Assembly (NCBI GenBank): GCA_004213645.1
Contig: SGZF01000005.1
Location: 1-64,000 of the forward strand
Origin: Flavobacteriales bacterium
GTDB taxonomy: Bacteria; Bacteroidota; Bacteroidia; Flavobacteriales; Flavobacteriaceae
Direction: 5' to 3'
Length of the DNA: 64,000 nt
The translations under genes and the position numbers were made by a program. Numbering within the stretch: position 1 is the first letter of the stretch; each line of letters starts with the position of its first letter. Below are positions 28,456-37,822 of the stretch, in pieces. The notes below the pieces were generated by a model, which worked only from the letters and a program-made list of their open reading frames with translations, searched no databases and was not told where the DNA came from.

Positions 28456-29256
28456 ATGTTTTTAAACAATATACCAAAAGATAAGTTTTTGCTGATTGCA
28501 GGACCATGTGCTATTGAAGGAGAAAAAATAGCTTTTGAAATTGCAGAAAAACTGGTTTCGATTACTTCAAAACTATCAATACCAATTGTCTTTAAAGGTA
28601 GTTACAAAAAGGCCAATCGAACTAGAATTGATAGCTTTACCGGAATTGGTGATAAAAAAGCATTGAAAATCTTAAAGGGTATTAACTCAAGATTTAGTAT
28701 CCCCGTTATAACAGACATTCACAGTAGTATTGAAGCAGATATTGCTGCTGAATATGTTGATATTATTCAAATACCTGCATTTCTTTCAAGACAAACAGAA
28801 CTACTTGTATGTGCATCAAAAACTGGAAAAATAATAAATATTAAAAAAGGTCAATTTATGAGTCCCGATAGTATGAAATTTGCTGTAGATAAAGTTATTC
28901 AATCAGGTAACAAAAATGTGATTTTAACTGAAAGAGGAACTCAATTTGGATACAATGATTTAATCGTAGATTATAGAGGTATCTCTGAATTAAAAAAAAT
29001 AGCTCCTACAATATTGGATGTGACTCATTCAGTTCAAAGGCCTAATCAAATTTCAGGAGTTACGGGTGGTAATCCAGAGTATATCGAATCTCTTGCTAGA
29101 GCAGGTATTGTTAATAATATTGATGGTATATTTATTGAGACTCATGTTGATCCATCTAATGCTAAAAGTGATGGAGCAAATATGCTTGATATTAGAAATC
29201 TCAAAAATCTTTTATCAAATCTTCTTGAGCTTAGGAAAGCCTCATCTAAATTATAA
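28456..29256 (+). CDS. kdsA: 3-deoxy-8-phosphooctulonate synthase
   Basis: KdsA condenses arabinose 5-phosphate and phosphoenolpyruvate to KDO 8-phosphate, for lipopolysaccharide core. The 266-residue TIM barrel has AGPCAIEG, FKGSYKKANRTR, DIHS, IPAFLSRQTEL, ILTERGTQFGY and DVTHSVQRP, then GIFIETHVDPSNAKSDG. The metal-site cysteine in AGPCAIE is present, but several surrounding residues must be aligned to say whether it is metal-dependent. A KdsC-like phosphatase for the next step is at 41 kb. Confidence 0.96.
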   Translation: MFLNNIPKDKFLLIAGPCAIEGEKIAFEIAEKLVSITSKLSIPIVFKGSYKKANRTRIDSFTGIGDKKALKILKGINSRFSIPVITDIHSSIEADIAAEYVDIIQIPAFLSRQTELLVCASKTGKIINIKKGQFMSPDSMKFAVDKVIQSGNKNVILTERGTQFGYNDLIVDYRGISELKKIAPTILDVTHSVQRPNQISGVTGGNPEYIESLARAGIVNNIDGIFIETHVDPSNAKSDGANMLDIRNLKNLLSNLLELRKASSKL

Positions 29257-29268
29257 GCTTAATTATCA

Positions 29269-29276
29269 TATCTTTG
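29269..29276 (+). promoter_or_regulatory. -7 box (TATCTTTG) for tmRNA
   Basis: TATCTTTG is a perfect consensus match 25 bases before the mature 5' end of tmRNA. The precursor would carry a leader of about 20 bases to be removed by RNase P. Confidence 0.7.
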
Positions 29277-29301
29277 CAAAACTTTTGTACTTTGAAATTT
29301 T

Positions 29302-29697
29302 GGGGTCGACAGGTATTGACAGCATGACTAATTTTTTTATTAGCAAGTCGAGTTTTGAAAATACACTCGTAAAACTAATTTTCAGCTTTTAAATGGCGAA
29401 AACAACTACGCTCTAGCTGCATAATTGACTGAACTATAGTAAGTCATTGCGAATCTCAACTAGGTTGAGAAGCTGGATGTCTCATAAAAACTCTGATTAA
29501 CAGTTTTTATATAAGAGATACCATTAAGTTAATCTAGAGTTTTGCAATCACTGGGCATAACTCAAAAATAAAAGTGATAAGGAAAATATTTTGGTTGTTA
29601 TCTACCAAGTGTTTTTTCGAAAAATTAAAGATAAATAAGCTTGTAGAATGTAATCTAATTACTTGTTTGGACGCGGGTTCGAATCCCGCCGACTCCA
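29302..29697 (+). ncRNA. ssrA: tmRNA (tag GENNYALAA)
   Basis: The RNA begins GGGGTCGAC and ends with a T arm GCGGG-TTCGAAT-CCCGC and the 3' acceptor strand CGACTCCA, which pairs with the 5' end to form the tRNA-like domain. The tag frame runs from the resume codon GGC at 29395 through TAA at 29422-29424 and encodes GENNYALAA, the usual type for this group. Length is about 396 bases, with pseudoknot-forming segments between. CCA is only partly encoded. A T-run begins two bases beyond the mature end and may serve as terminator. Open frames on either strand across this stretch are not genes. Confidence 0.97.
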
Positions 29698-29699
29698 CA

Positions 29700-29879
29700 T
29701 TTTTTTTTAAATAATTCGTGATTATTTGGTCAAATTTTTGATAATACAATCACATTATTCAAAAAATTCACTTATTTCCTTAAAAAAAAACGGTAAATGT
29801 TAAATAATTATTGATTTCAATTTTTAAAATTCATTTTCTTTTTTAAATTTGGCACTTCTAACAAACCAATTTAATTAAA
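29700..29879 (+). promoter_or_regulatory. Spacer after tmRNA with T-run and a -7 box
   Basis: After tmRNA comes a run of T (29700-29708), then a weak hairpin AAATAAT/ATTATTT, and an A-run at 29782-29790. A perfect TAAATTTG box at 29844-29851 ends 28 bases before the next ATG and is the likely promoter of the tandem secreted genes. No gene is visible here. Confidence 0.55.
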
Positions 29880-30632
29880 ATGAAAAACTTATTATTATTA
29901 TTAACCCTTTTTCTATTCTTATCTGTTAATTCTCAAATTGTTGTAATGACAGCTGTTGATTTAAACGAAGGAGAAGAAGAGGACTACATTAAACTTGAGA
30001 GTTTTTATTCTGAAATTCATAAAGAAGCAATAGCTCAAGGACTAAGAACTGGTCAATCTGTTTGGAAGAGAACTCCAAAAGATACTGATGAAGATTCTGC
30101 TGCTGAATATTTTATTTTCGATATTCACAGTTCTCTAGAACAGCTCCAAGCTGGTATTAACTATGAAGAACTTGCACAAAAGGTTTACAAAGGTAAAATG
30201 TCAAGAAGGGCTATCCAAAGAATGCTGAATTCAACTCAGCCATGGAAAGAGAGGAGAAGCTACACTATTCAGGTTGTCGATGCTACTATCACAGCAGGAG
30301 GTAGTGTTAAGCCTGGAGATAAGGCTTCAATTAATCTTATGAATAAAAAAACAGATGACTTTGAAAACTATGAAACTCAAGTTTGGAAACCCGTTGCTGA
30401 AAAAAATATATTATCTGGGAATTTAAGACAATGGGTACTAGCTGAATTGATAAATAAAACCGATAATGCCTATGATGGTTGGACTCACTTTGCATGGAAT
30501 CTTAGAGGTGATAATTCTGTGGAAGGATACTCTCCAAGTGGTTTCAAATGGGATAAACTCTGGGAAGGAATCGAGTCCTCAAGAGATATGGCCGATGGAA
30601 CTGAATTGACTTGTGTAATGGTCGTTCAATAA
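29880..30632 (+). CDS. Secreted protein of unknown family, first tandem copy
   Basis: The 250-residue protein has a signal peptide of about 18 residues (ending VNSQ) and no lipobox. The mature part seems to hold two similar halves: strand-helix-strand units beginning VVMTAVDLNEGEEEDYIKLE and ending FDIHSSLEQL, then the second around WKPVAEKNILSGNLRQWVLAE to THFAWNL. Between lies GKMSRRAIQRMLNST and ERRSY. The pattern resembles two ferredoxin-like (dimeric alpha-beta barrel) domains, but I do not recognise a named family. The next gene is a paralog with the same layout. Function unknown; a periplasmic or extracellular site is predicted. Confidence 0.75.
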   Translation: MKNLLLLLTLFLFLSVNSQIVVMTAVDLNEGEEEDYIKLESFYSEIHKEAIAQGLRTGQSVWKRTPKDTDEDSAAEYFIFDIHSSLEQLQAGINYEELAQKVYKGKMSRRAIQRMLNSTQPWKERRSYTIQVVDATITAGGSVKPGDKASINLMNKKTDDFENYETQVWKPVAEKNILSGNLRQWVLAELINKTDNAYDGWTHFAWNLRGDNSVEGYSPSGFKWDKLWEGIESSRDMADGTELTCVMVVQ

Positions 30633-30665
30633 TTTAAATTTTAACAAACTAAAACTAAAACTATT

Positions 30666-31433
30666 ATGAAAAATTTATTAATAACACTAAGCTTATTTTT
30701 AACACTAAGCTTATCTGCGCAGTATTCAATTATAAGTGCTGTTGCATTAAATGAGGGTGCTGAGGAACAGTATCTTAATTTAGAAGAATTTTATGGGCCT
30801 GCACACGATCTAGCAGTTGAAAAAGGTTTTCAAACTTTCCAAGCTGTTTTTAAGGTTACATCTGAAACAGATGCTGAAAATGGTCCTCATTTTGTAATTG
30901 TTACTGGATTTAATTCTAAAGAACAATTGGATAATTACACAAGTGGAGGTGTAAATTATGGTGAGCTTTTACAGGAGGCATATAAGGGAAAAATGTCATC
31001 AAGACGTATAACTAGAATGGCAAATTCAACTGGGTCAGAAAGTAAAGAGAGAAGAAATTATACTTTGCAAGGAGTAGATCAAACAATTTGGGCAGGTGGT
31101 GATTTACAACCCGGAGATGCTATGAACTTGACTCCTACTCAAGCCTTAAATGATGATTTTGAAAATTATGAAACTATGTTTTGGATGCCATATATTGAAA
31201 AAGCTATTCTCAATGGACAACACAGGTACTGGGGTCTAACTAAAGTAATAGACAAAACTGAAAATGCATACGATGGTATTTCACATTTCTTCTGGAATAT
31301 AAGTGTTGAGGGCTCTAATTGGTTCAATGAAATTGATCAAGACTTTAAATTTCAAAAACTTCAGGAAGGATTAAATGCTGCCAGCAATCATGCAGACTCA
31401 ATATCTCTTGAATTAGTATCCATACATAACTAA
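30666..31433 (+). CDS. Secreted protein of unknown family, second tandem copy
   Basis: This 255-residue protein is a paralog of the preceding one. Shared landmarks are the start MKNLLI/LL, the ALNEGAEEQYLNLEEFYG block (AVDLNEGEEEDYIKLESFY in copy one), GKMSSRRITRMANST, ERRNYTLQGVD, DDFENYET, and the second half NGQHRYWGL to DGISHFFWNI. Overall I estimate roughly one third identity. The signal peptide contains a 14-base direct repeat (30683 and 30701). The 33-bp gap to copy one and the strong terminator after it show a two-gene operon. Same unknown function, perhaps a heterodimer. Confidence 0.75.
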   Translation: MKNLLITLSLFLTLSLSAQYSIISAVALNEGAEEQYLNLEEFYGPAHDLAVEKGFQTFQAVFKVTSETDAENGPHFVIVTGFNSKEQLDNYTSGGVNYGELLQEAYKGKMSSRRITRMANSTGSESKERRNYTLQGVDQTIWAGGDLQPGDAMNLTPTQALNDDFENYETMFWMPYIEKAILNGQHRYWGLTKVIDKTENAYDGISHFFWNISVEGSNWFNEIDQDFKFQKLQEGLNAASNHADSISLELVSIHN

Positions 31434-31452
31434 TATTTAATTTTTATCGATA

Positions 31453-31486
31453 AAACACCCACCTTTATGGTGGGTTTTTTATTTTT
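31453..31486 (+). terminator. Strong intrinsic terminator after the tandem secreted genes
   Basis: ACCCACC (31457-31463) pairs perfectly with GGTGGGT (31469-31475) around a 5-base loop, followed by a T-run and flanked by A-runs. It ends only 5 bases before the ATG of the mechanosensitive channel gene. Confidence 0.9.
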
Positions 31487-31491
31487 GTAAA

Positions 31492-32703
31492 ATGTATCGA
31501 GAAGAAATAATTAAATTTTTATCTGATTATGGGCTAAGCTTATATGTTTCAGAAATAATTACAATAGGCCTTATATCACTTTCAATAGGTGTAATAGTTA
31601 TAATTATAAACTTTGTAACAAGAAAATTGATTTTATCATTTTTCAAGAGAATTGCAAAATCAACATCTTCAACATTTGATGATTTGTTGATTAAAAATAA
31701 GGTGCCTAGATTACTGTCTTTTATTCCATCATTATTCTTTCTTTATATTGTAATACCTTCATATACCAGCAATCTTATAATTATTATAGAATCATTAACT
31801 ATAGTTTTATTTATAGTTACTGTTAAATCAGTACTAAATACTGTAAAGGACTATTTTAAGTTAAGTTCATCTTTAAAGCATATACCGATAGATAGTTATA
31901 TACAAGTAGTAATGATTTTCTTATGGTTTATTGGAATTATTCTTATACTTTCTGTTCTAACTGGAAGAGAGATTGGGACTTTTTTAGCGTCTCTTGGAGC
32001 TTTATCTGCAATAATTATTTTAGTATTTAGAGATACAATTCTTGGTTTTGTTTCTAGTATTCAAATTACAGTTAATGATACAGTTAGAATTGGGGATTGG
32101 ATAACAATGAATGGATCGGATGCTGATGGAACTGTTATTGAGGTAAATTTATCAACAGTTAAAATTCAAAACTTTGATAATACAATCACAACCATACCAA
32201 CCTATAAACTAGTTTCTGACTCGTTTATAAATTGGAGGGGTATGGAAGAATCAAAGGGAAGAAGAATTAAAAGATCTTTATTAATTAAACCTAGCTCGGT
32301 TAAGTTTCTTGAGCAAAATGAGATAAATAAGCTTACAGATATTAAACTAATTTCAAATTATTTAAAAACAAAAATAGAAGAAATTGGTTTGTATAATAAA
32401 AATAATAATGCTGACAAGTCGATGTTATTAAATGGAAGAAACTTGACCAATCTTGGAGTATTTAGAGTTTATATTGAAGAATATCTTAAAGCTCACCCTC
32501 TAACGAATGACGATTTAACTTTAATGTGTAGACAACTAGAACCTACATCTCAAGGTATTCCAATTCAGATTTATACATTTTCAAAAGATAAAGAGTGGAC
32601 AAAATACGAAGCATTAACCTCGGACATTTTTGACCACCTATTATCTTCTGTTAAATATTTTGATTTAGAGTGTTTTGAACTAAACCAATATATTTCTAAT
32701 TAA
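31492..32703 (+). CDS. Small-conductance mechanosensitive channel, YbdG-like MscS family
   Basis: This 403-residue inner membrane protein opens on membrane stretch. About five hydrophobic segments come first, then the pore helix and beta domain SIQITVNDTVRIGDWITMNGSD-type block (SIQITVNDTVRIGDWI) followed by DGTVIEVNLSTVKIQNFDNT and IPTYKLVSDSFINW, the MscS core. The longer C-terminal part, with RIKRSLLIKP and QGIPIQIYTFSKDKEW, matches the YbdG/MscM subtype. The ATG lies right after the T-run of the preceding terminator. TATTTTTG at 31480-31487 matches a -7 box, implying leaderless transcription or read-through. It ends in an 8-bp overlap with the opposing gene. Confidence 0.9.
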   Translation: MYREEIIKFLSDYGLSLYVSEIITIGLISLSIGVIVIIINFVTRKLILSFFKRIAKSTSSTFDDLLIKNKVPRLLSFIPSLFFLYIVIPSYTSNLIIIIESLTIVLFIVTVKSVLNTVKDYFKLSSSLKHIPIDSYIQVVMIFLWFIGIILILSVLTGREIGTFLASLGALSAIIILVFRDTILGFVSSIQITVNDTVRIGDWITMNGSDADGTVIEVNLSTVKIQNFDNTITTIPTYKLVSDSFINWRGMEESKGRRIKRSLLIKPSSVKFLEQNEINKLTDIKLISNYLKTKIEEIGLYNKNNNADKSMLLNGRNLTNLGVFRVYIEEYLKAHPLTNDDLTLMCRQLEPTSQGIPIQIYTFSKDKEWTKYEALTSDIFDHLLSSVKYFDLECFELNQYISN

Positions 32704-35700
32704 TTCCACTTCCAATTAGATGAGGTGGGTTTAAATCTTTTAATTCTTCTTCTAAAGCTTCTACCTCAGATTTTAAACTCTCTACTTCTCCTTTTGAATC
32801 TCTAAACAATTTTTCTGCAATTTCAAGATTTGAAGAATTTAATTCAGTAGGACCGTAAGATGTAGACAAACCTTGCATAGCTATTCTAATTCTTGTAGAC
32901 AAAGTTACCTTATCCCACTCACCAATTTCATCTCTAGCTGGGTTTGAATCATATTCTAATTCAAGGGTGTTATATTTATTTTTAATATCAGCTATCTTTT
33001 TTAATATTTCCGGAGAAAAAGTTTCTAATTGCATAGATGCTTTATCCAATAATTGAATTTTATTTCCAATCATGTTAAATTCATCTTCATATTTTGACAT
33101 GTTTATGTATAAGGATGATAATCTATTCCTAAAAGCATTGTACTCATCATATGAAGATCCTTGAAGTGTACCTTTTCTTAATGGCTTAACACTAAATGAA
33201 ACTGGTCCATCTAGCTTTTCAACAGATCCATCTTTTTCCATGAATAATTCTGCTTGATAATCACCTGGAGTGACATATGGGCCTGATGGGTTATAGTACC
33301 AACTTGATTGGGATCTACCAGCTCTAACGGGATAGTAACTTTTATGTCTAAGATTCCATGCAATTTTTCCAGAACCTTTTGAAGCATTTTGCTTTATATT
33401 CCTAATATGGTTACCGTTTGAATCTTTAATAGTCAAGATTATACTTGCAGATTTTTCTTCCATCTCTGAAGCAAGTACTTCATAACCTGGAAAAGGAATA
33501 TCCTTCATATCTTTATTTAACATTCTCTCAGATCTTATTCTTCTAGATTTTGATGTTGTAGGAATATCATTTAAATGATATGTAAACACTGCACCATAAG
33601 TAGGGTTTTTTGCAACATAAAACTGACCTCCAGTATTACCTAAAGAATTCCTTGGCTTGAATAGTTTAGCGTCTCTTGGCTTAAACAGTTTTCCTTTTTT
33701 AGATAAATTTTCTTTTGTCATTTCCCTAAGTGCACTGTAATCATCAAGAACAAAAAACCCTCTTCCAAAAGAAGCCCCAACTAGATCATTTTCTCTCTCC
33801 TGTATTACGATATCCCTGAAAGATATTGTTGGAGTACCAGGAAGTTTTTGCCAGTTTTGTCCAGCATCAAGTGAAGTATAGATACCAAACTCTGTTGCTA
33901 AAAAGAATAAGTTTTTATTTATGTGATCTTGAACAAATCTCCATACTAATGTTTTATCTGGAATATTATTTGAAATGGATTCCCATGATTCACCTAAATC
34001 ATCACTTTTAAATAAATATGGAGAAAAATCTCCCTCTTTATGATTATCTAAAGACACATAAACTGTATTTGGATCGTATAAGTCAGCTTTTATATCATTT
34101 ACAAATGTTCTATCTGCTAACCCTAATTTTGTGACAGGTATTGATTTCCATGATTCACCTCCATTACTTGTCACTTGAATAAAGCCGTCATCAGTTCCAG
34201 CCCAAATAATTCCTTCTTGAACTGGAGACTCTGAAAGTGAAGTAATAGTGTTATATTGAGACATAGCTTTAACATCCCATGCATTATCCCAGCTTTGTTT
34301 TCTACCCATAATAGGAAGCTCAATTCTATTTTCGTTTCTAGTTAAATCTTCTGATATTGGGTTCCAACTATCACCTCTGTCTGCTGATTCCCAAACTCTA
34401 TATGAGCCTATGTATATTTTTGCAGGGTTATGAGGACTAACTAGTATTGGTGTATCCCAATTATACCTTTCATGTGGATCACCGTCTAATGCCTGAGGTT
34501 GAACAAAAACTTGTTCACCAGTTTCTAAGTCAACTCTGTGGAACCTTCCCTCTTGAGTTGTGGCATATATAATATTATTATATTCAGGATCAGTAGCAGA
34601 TTGGTGTCCATCAGCAAATAAGGTTTTATACCAGTCTCGATTAGTAATACCTGTACCTTCGTCTGTTGCAGAAGGTCCACCAGCAGATCCGTTATCTTGA
34701 GTTCCACCAAATATATGATAGAAAGGTTCTGCATTATTCACAGCAACTTTATAAAACTGAGTTAATGGTAAGTTTAAAAAATAATGCCAATTTTGAGCTA
34801 AGTCAAAACTCTCATAAATACCTGCATCAGTTCCAACCATTATATAGTCTGGGTCACTTTCCTTAAATACTATAGCATGATGGTCACTGTGTTTTTGCCT
34901 TCTTCCTTCCAATTCACGAAAATTTTTCCCTCCATCTTCAGAAGTTAATATTTGTACATTCATTAAATATAGTCTATCAAATTTATGAGGACTTGTGTAT
35001 AACTCTTGATAATAGTGAGGACCAGTACCTCCAGATACAGTATTTGACATTTTAGTCCAAGATTCTCCTCGATTTGTTGACTTGAAAACGCCCCCTTTTG
35101 TTCTATTTAATTCTACTGCAGCATATATAACATCTTGATCTTGATATGACATAGCTATACCTATTTTACCAAGATTAGATCCAGGAATTCCATTACTCAA
35201 TTTTTTCCATGTCTTACCATCGTCATCAGACCTGTGAATACCTGATCCAGGTCCACCACCCATATACATTGCTACTGTTCTATGTCTATCCCAAGTTGCA
35301 GCATATATTATGTTTGGATATCTTGAGTCCATCATTATGTCTGTAACACCAGTCCACTCAGATCCACCAAGAATTTTATTCCATGTTTTCCCTCCATCTG
35401 ATGTTTTAAACAACCCCCTATCTCCTCCACTAGACCACAATGGACCCTGAGCAGCAACATAAACAATATTTGAATTACTTGGGTGAACAATTATCTCTGA
35501 AATATGTTCTGATTCTTTCAATCCCATATTATTCCATGTTTTCCCTCCATCTAGACTCCTATATATTCCATCACCATAACCAACATGCCTTCCACCTACA
35601 TTCTCACCTGTTCCTACCCATATAATACTGGGGTTAGATGGGTCTATAGTTATTGAACCAGTTGAGTAAACAGGTTGACTATCAAATAATGGTTTCCATG

Positions 35701-35956
35701 TTGTACCAGCATTATCAGTCATCCAAACCCCACCAGATCCAACAGCAACATACCATACATTCTCATTATTTGGGTGTATTGCAATATCTGCAATTCTTCC
35801 TGATAAAAAAGCAGGACCTACATTTCTAAATTTAAAAGCATTTAAAGATACATTTTCAGATTTAGCATTTTCTTTTTGATTTCTTTTACGCTGAGAGTTT
35901 AAATCAGCAGGAAAGAAAAGTAAAAAAGCGAAAGTAATTATTAGTATTTTTTTCAT
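32696..35956 (-). CDS. Large secreted Asp-box propeller (VPS10/sortilin-like) protein
   Basis: The 1086-residue protein has a signal peptide (ILIITFAFLLFFPADLNS) and at least nine Asp boxes of the form S/T-x-D-x-G-x-T/S-W, such as DGGKTWNNM, DGGKTWNKI, DDGKTWKKL, RGESWTKM, RGDSWNPI, GGESWKSI, LGESWESI and AGQNWQKL. These build one or two beta-propellers as in VPS10, sortilin or photosystem-assembly proteins; such proteins are often labelled glycosyl hydrolases without catalytic evidence. A C-terminal part (after about 800) has an Ig/FlgD-like sheet and a helical hairpin rich in Glu and Leu. I start at ATG 35956 because a hydrophobic signal follows; the longer frame begins with TTG. Substrate unknown. 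Confidence 0.85.
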   Translation of the reverse strand: MKKILIITFAFLLFFPADLNSQRKRNQKENAKSENVSLNAFKFRNVGPAFLSGRIADIAIHPNNENVWYVAVGSGGVWMTDNAGTTWKPLFDSQPVYSTGSITIDPSNPSIIWVGTGENVGGRHVGYGDGIYRSLDGGKTWNNMGLKESEHISEIIVHPSNSNIVYVAAQGPLWSSGGDRGLFKTSDGGKTWNKILGGSEWTGVTDIMMDSRYPNIIYAATWDRHRTVAMYMGGGPGSGIHRSDDDGKTWKKLSNGIPGSNLGKIGIAMSYQDQDVIYAAVELNRTKGGVFKSTNRGESWTKMSNTVSGGTGPHYYQELYTSPHKFDRLYLMNVQILTSEDGGKNFRELEGRRQKHSDHHAIVFKESDPDYIMVGTDAGIYESFDLAQNWHYFLNLPLTQFYKVAVNNAEPFYHIFGGTQDNGSAGGPSATDEGTGITNRDWYKTLFADGHQSATDPEYNNIIYATTQEGRFHRVDLETGEQVFVQPQALDGDPHERYNWDTPILVSPHNPAKIYIGSYRVWESADRGDSWNPISEDLTRNENRIELPIMGRKQSWDNAWDVKAMSQYNTITSLSESPVQEGIIWAGTDDGFIQVTSNGGESWKSIPVTKLGLADRTFVNDIKADLYDPNTVYVSLDNHKEGDFSPYLFKSDDLGESWESISNNIPDKTLVWRFVQDHINKNLFFLATEFGIYTSLDAGQNWQKLPGTPTISFRDIVIQERENDLVGASFGRGFFVLDDYSALREMTKENLSKKGKLFKPRDAKLFKPRNSLGNTGGQFYVAKNPTYGAVFTYHLNDIPTTSKSRRIRSERMLNKDMKDIPFPGYEVLASEMEEKSASIILTIKDSNGNHIRNIKQNASKGSGKIAWNLRHKSYYPVRAGRSQSSWYYNPSGPYVTPGDYQAELFMEKDGSVEKLDGPVSFSVKPLRKGTLQGSSYDEYNAFRNRLSSLYINMSKYEDEFNMIGNKIQLLDKASMQLETFSPEILKKIADIKNKYNTLELEYDSNPARDEIGEWDKVTLSTRIRIAMQGLSTSYGPTELNSSNLEIAEKLFRDSKGEVESLKSEVEALEEELKDLNPPHLIGSGIN

Positions 35957-36002
35957 ATTAGGTTTTTTAAAATTGGGACAATTATTTTTAAATATAGTAA
36001 TA

Positions 36003-36911
36003 TTAAAATATTTCTGCAATCATACACCTCGCACTACCTCCTCCATTATTTTCGATAACTTTTAAATCTGAATGAATAATATCAGTATAATTAATAATTC
36101 TTGAAAGCTGATCTTTTTTAATTGACCTAAAAGCTGAAGTACTCATAACTAGATAAGGATTTAAATCTGAATTGATTAATTGAATACAATTACCTAAATA
36201 TAAGTTCATTTGATCTAATGTAATATCTATTATATCCAGATTTGAATTTTCTAATGACTTAATTACGTTTTGTTTTTCATTATTATCTGAGATTGATTCC
36301 AAACAAATTATAGAAAAATTATTACATATTGACATTAACACATTTGTATGATATATTGGTTTAGATTTATAAGCTGCATTAAACATAAGAGGTCTATAAT
36401 TCATATCAGTACAAAATTTATTAAACAGTTCTTCATTTGATCTCATCGACAATGAACAATAGGCAATTTTTAATTTACGATCTAAAACTAAACTCCCTGT
36501 TCCTTCCAAAAATTTATTATCTTTTTCATAAGAAGAGTAATCATGTATTACATTTAAATCAATTCCTTTATCTGATAATTTTAATAGAGTATTTGACATC
36601 TTTTCAAATCTTCTGTTATTTGCAAACATTGAGTGAATAATCACATTATTCTTTTTGTGAAAAGATATCCAGTTGTTAGGAAAGACTGCATCTGGTGTAT
36701 CATATTTACTATCATCTATAAAAGAGTATATGTTTATACCTTTTTTTTCTATTTTATTTTTCAATTCTTCGAATTCTAAAAGTGCATTTTTTGTAATATT
36801 ATTATTATTATTTAATTCATTTGACTGAAAAACATTATCATCTAGAGTTAGTTCATTACTTCTAAATTTGTCTGGGCTAATCATTAAGATATTTGAAGAA
36901 AAATGTTTCAT
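36003..36911 (-). CDS. ctlX: CtlX-like amidinotransferase-fold hydrolase
   Basis: This 302-residue protein belongs to the guanidino-group modifying enzymes (pentein fold). The signatures are DAVFPNNWISFHKK (about residues 72-85) and the C-terminal GGGSARCMIAEIF with the catalytic Cys296, the closing motif of the citrulline utilisation hydrolase CtlX family. A histidine pair (HTNVLMS) supplies the catalytic His. It should act on citrulline- or arginine-like substrates. Its ATG overlaps the stop of the next pentein gene as ATGA, so the two are translated together. Confidence 0.85.
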   Translation of the reverse strand: MKHFSSNILMISPDKFRSNELTLDDNVFQSNELNNNNNITKNALLEFEELKNKIEKKGINIYSFIDDSKYDTPDAVFPNNWISFHKKNNVIIHSMFANNRRFEKMSNTLLKLSDKGIDLNVIHDYSSYEKDNKFLEGTGSLVLDRKLKIAYCSLSMRSNEELFNKFCTDMNYRPLMFNAAYKSKPIYHTNVLMSICNNFSIICLESISDNNEKQNVIKSLENSNLDIIDITLDQMNLYLGNCIQLINSDLNPYLVMSTSAFRSIKKDQLSRIINYTDIIHSDLKVIENNGGGSARCMIAEIF

Positions 36912-37822
36912 GATTCTCTATAAAGCGGCAATGTAGAACATCTGAATAGACCTGACATTTTAGATACATTAGAATAATCAACCTTTTCGACTAAAATACC
37001 TTTTTCCTCTAACCAAAGATTTAATCTTTTGAATTTATGGTCAGATACGATAACATTTGGAGAGATAACAAAAACATTAGATGACAACATATAAGATTCC
37101 TGAGCATTTGCAAAAAAAATATTTTTTCTTCCAAAAAGTTTAATTAAAAAATCAACATCTTCACTATTTTTAAACCCATCTGAACATATAATCGCCTTGT
37201 CATGACCTATAGTCTGAAAACAGCAGTCTAAATGAAGTGTATTTTCAAAAATATTTGTATTAGATTTTTTTATATTAATAGGTATGATTTCAATATTTGG
37301 AATCAATTTTTGTAAATAACTTATAGATTCTATATTAGTTCTTGCAGTAATAATGGATGAATAATCAGGGTTAGTGTATGTACCTATAAATAACTTATCA
37401 TTGTGAAGTATTATATCCCCACCTTCTACATGCATAAACTCGGGAAGTTTAACATACCCAACATCAAAACTTTTTACAATTTCTTCAATTGCATTTAGCT
37501 CTTCATGTCGGTTAGGCACAATATTAGACATAAAAAATATGTTAGATATTACAAAGCCAAGATCCCTAGTAAAAATCTGGTTACATTTTTGAATGTTTTT
37601 AGGTCTTATAATTTCAACGTTGTGTTTTAATAATTTCTTATAAAAATCATCGATATTTTTAATTAAACCTTTTTCACTTGGGTAAGAATTATTCTTTACA
37701 TGATATAATGACCTTGGATCATATGTTTCCATTTGGTTAGGGGGGTCACCTATATCTTTGGCTATTCCAAGTAATACGGTTTTTAAAGGCGAATACTCAT
37801 TCGAAATTTTAATGTTAATCAT
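36908..37822 (-). CDS. Amidinotransferase/dimethylarginine dimethylaminohydrolase-like enzyme
   Basis: This 304-residue pentein-fold enzyme shows FTRDLGFVI, HVEGGDI, NTLHLDCCFQ and a C-terminal catalytic cysteine in FRCSTLPL (Cys295), the standard Cys-His-Glu/Asp set of arginine deiminase, DDAH and glycine amidinotransferase relatives. Exact substrate is not clear. It follows ccsBA with a one-base overlap and precedes the CtlX-like gene. The repeated pairing of two penteins suggests a short arginine or methylarginine degradation route, but the ornithine aminotransferase that could finish it lies 25 kb away. Confidence 0.83.
   Translation of the reverse strand: MINIKISNEYSPLKTVLLGIAKDIGDPPNQMETYDPRSLYHVKNNSYPSEKGLIKNIDDFYKKLLKHNVEIIRPKNIQKCNQIFTRDLGFVISNIFFMSNIVPNRHEELNAIEEIVKSFDVGYVKLPEFMHVEGGDIILHNDKLFIGTYTNPDYSSIITARTNIESISYLQKLIPNIEIIPINIKKSNTNIFENTLHLDCCFQTIGHDKAIICSDGFKNSEDVDFLIKLFGRKNIFFANAQESYMLSSNVFVISPNVIVSDHKFKRLNLWLEEKGILVEKVDYSNVSKMSGLFRCSTLPLYRES

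Noticed and set aside
29066-29392. Plus-strand open frame of 108 codons across the kdsA end and tmRNA
   Set aside because: It covers part of kdsA in another frame and the 5' part of tmRNA, with no recognisable protein features.
29534-29749. Minus-strand open frame of 71 codons over the tmRNA 3' part
   Set aside because: It is antisense to the tRNA-like domain; the peptide merely reads the reverse complement of the T arm.
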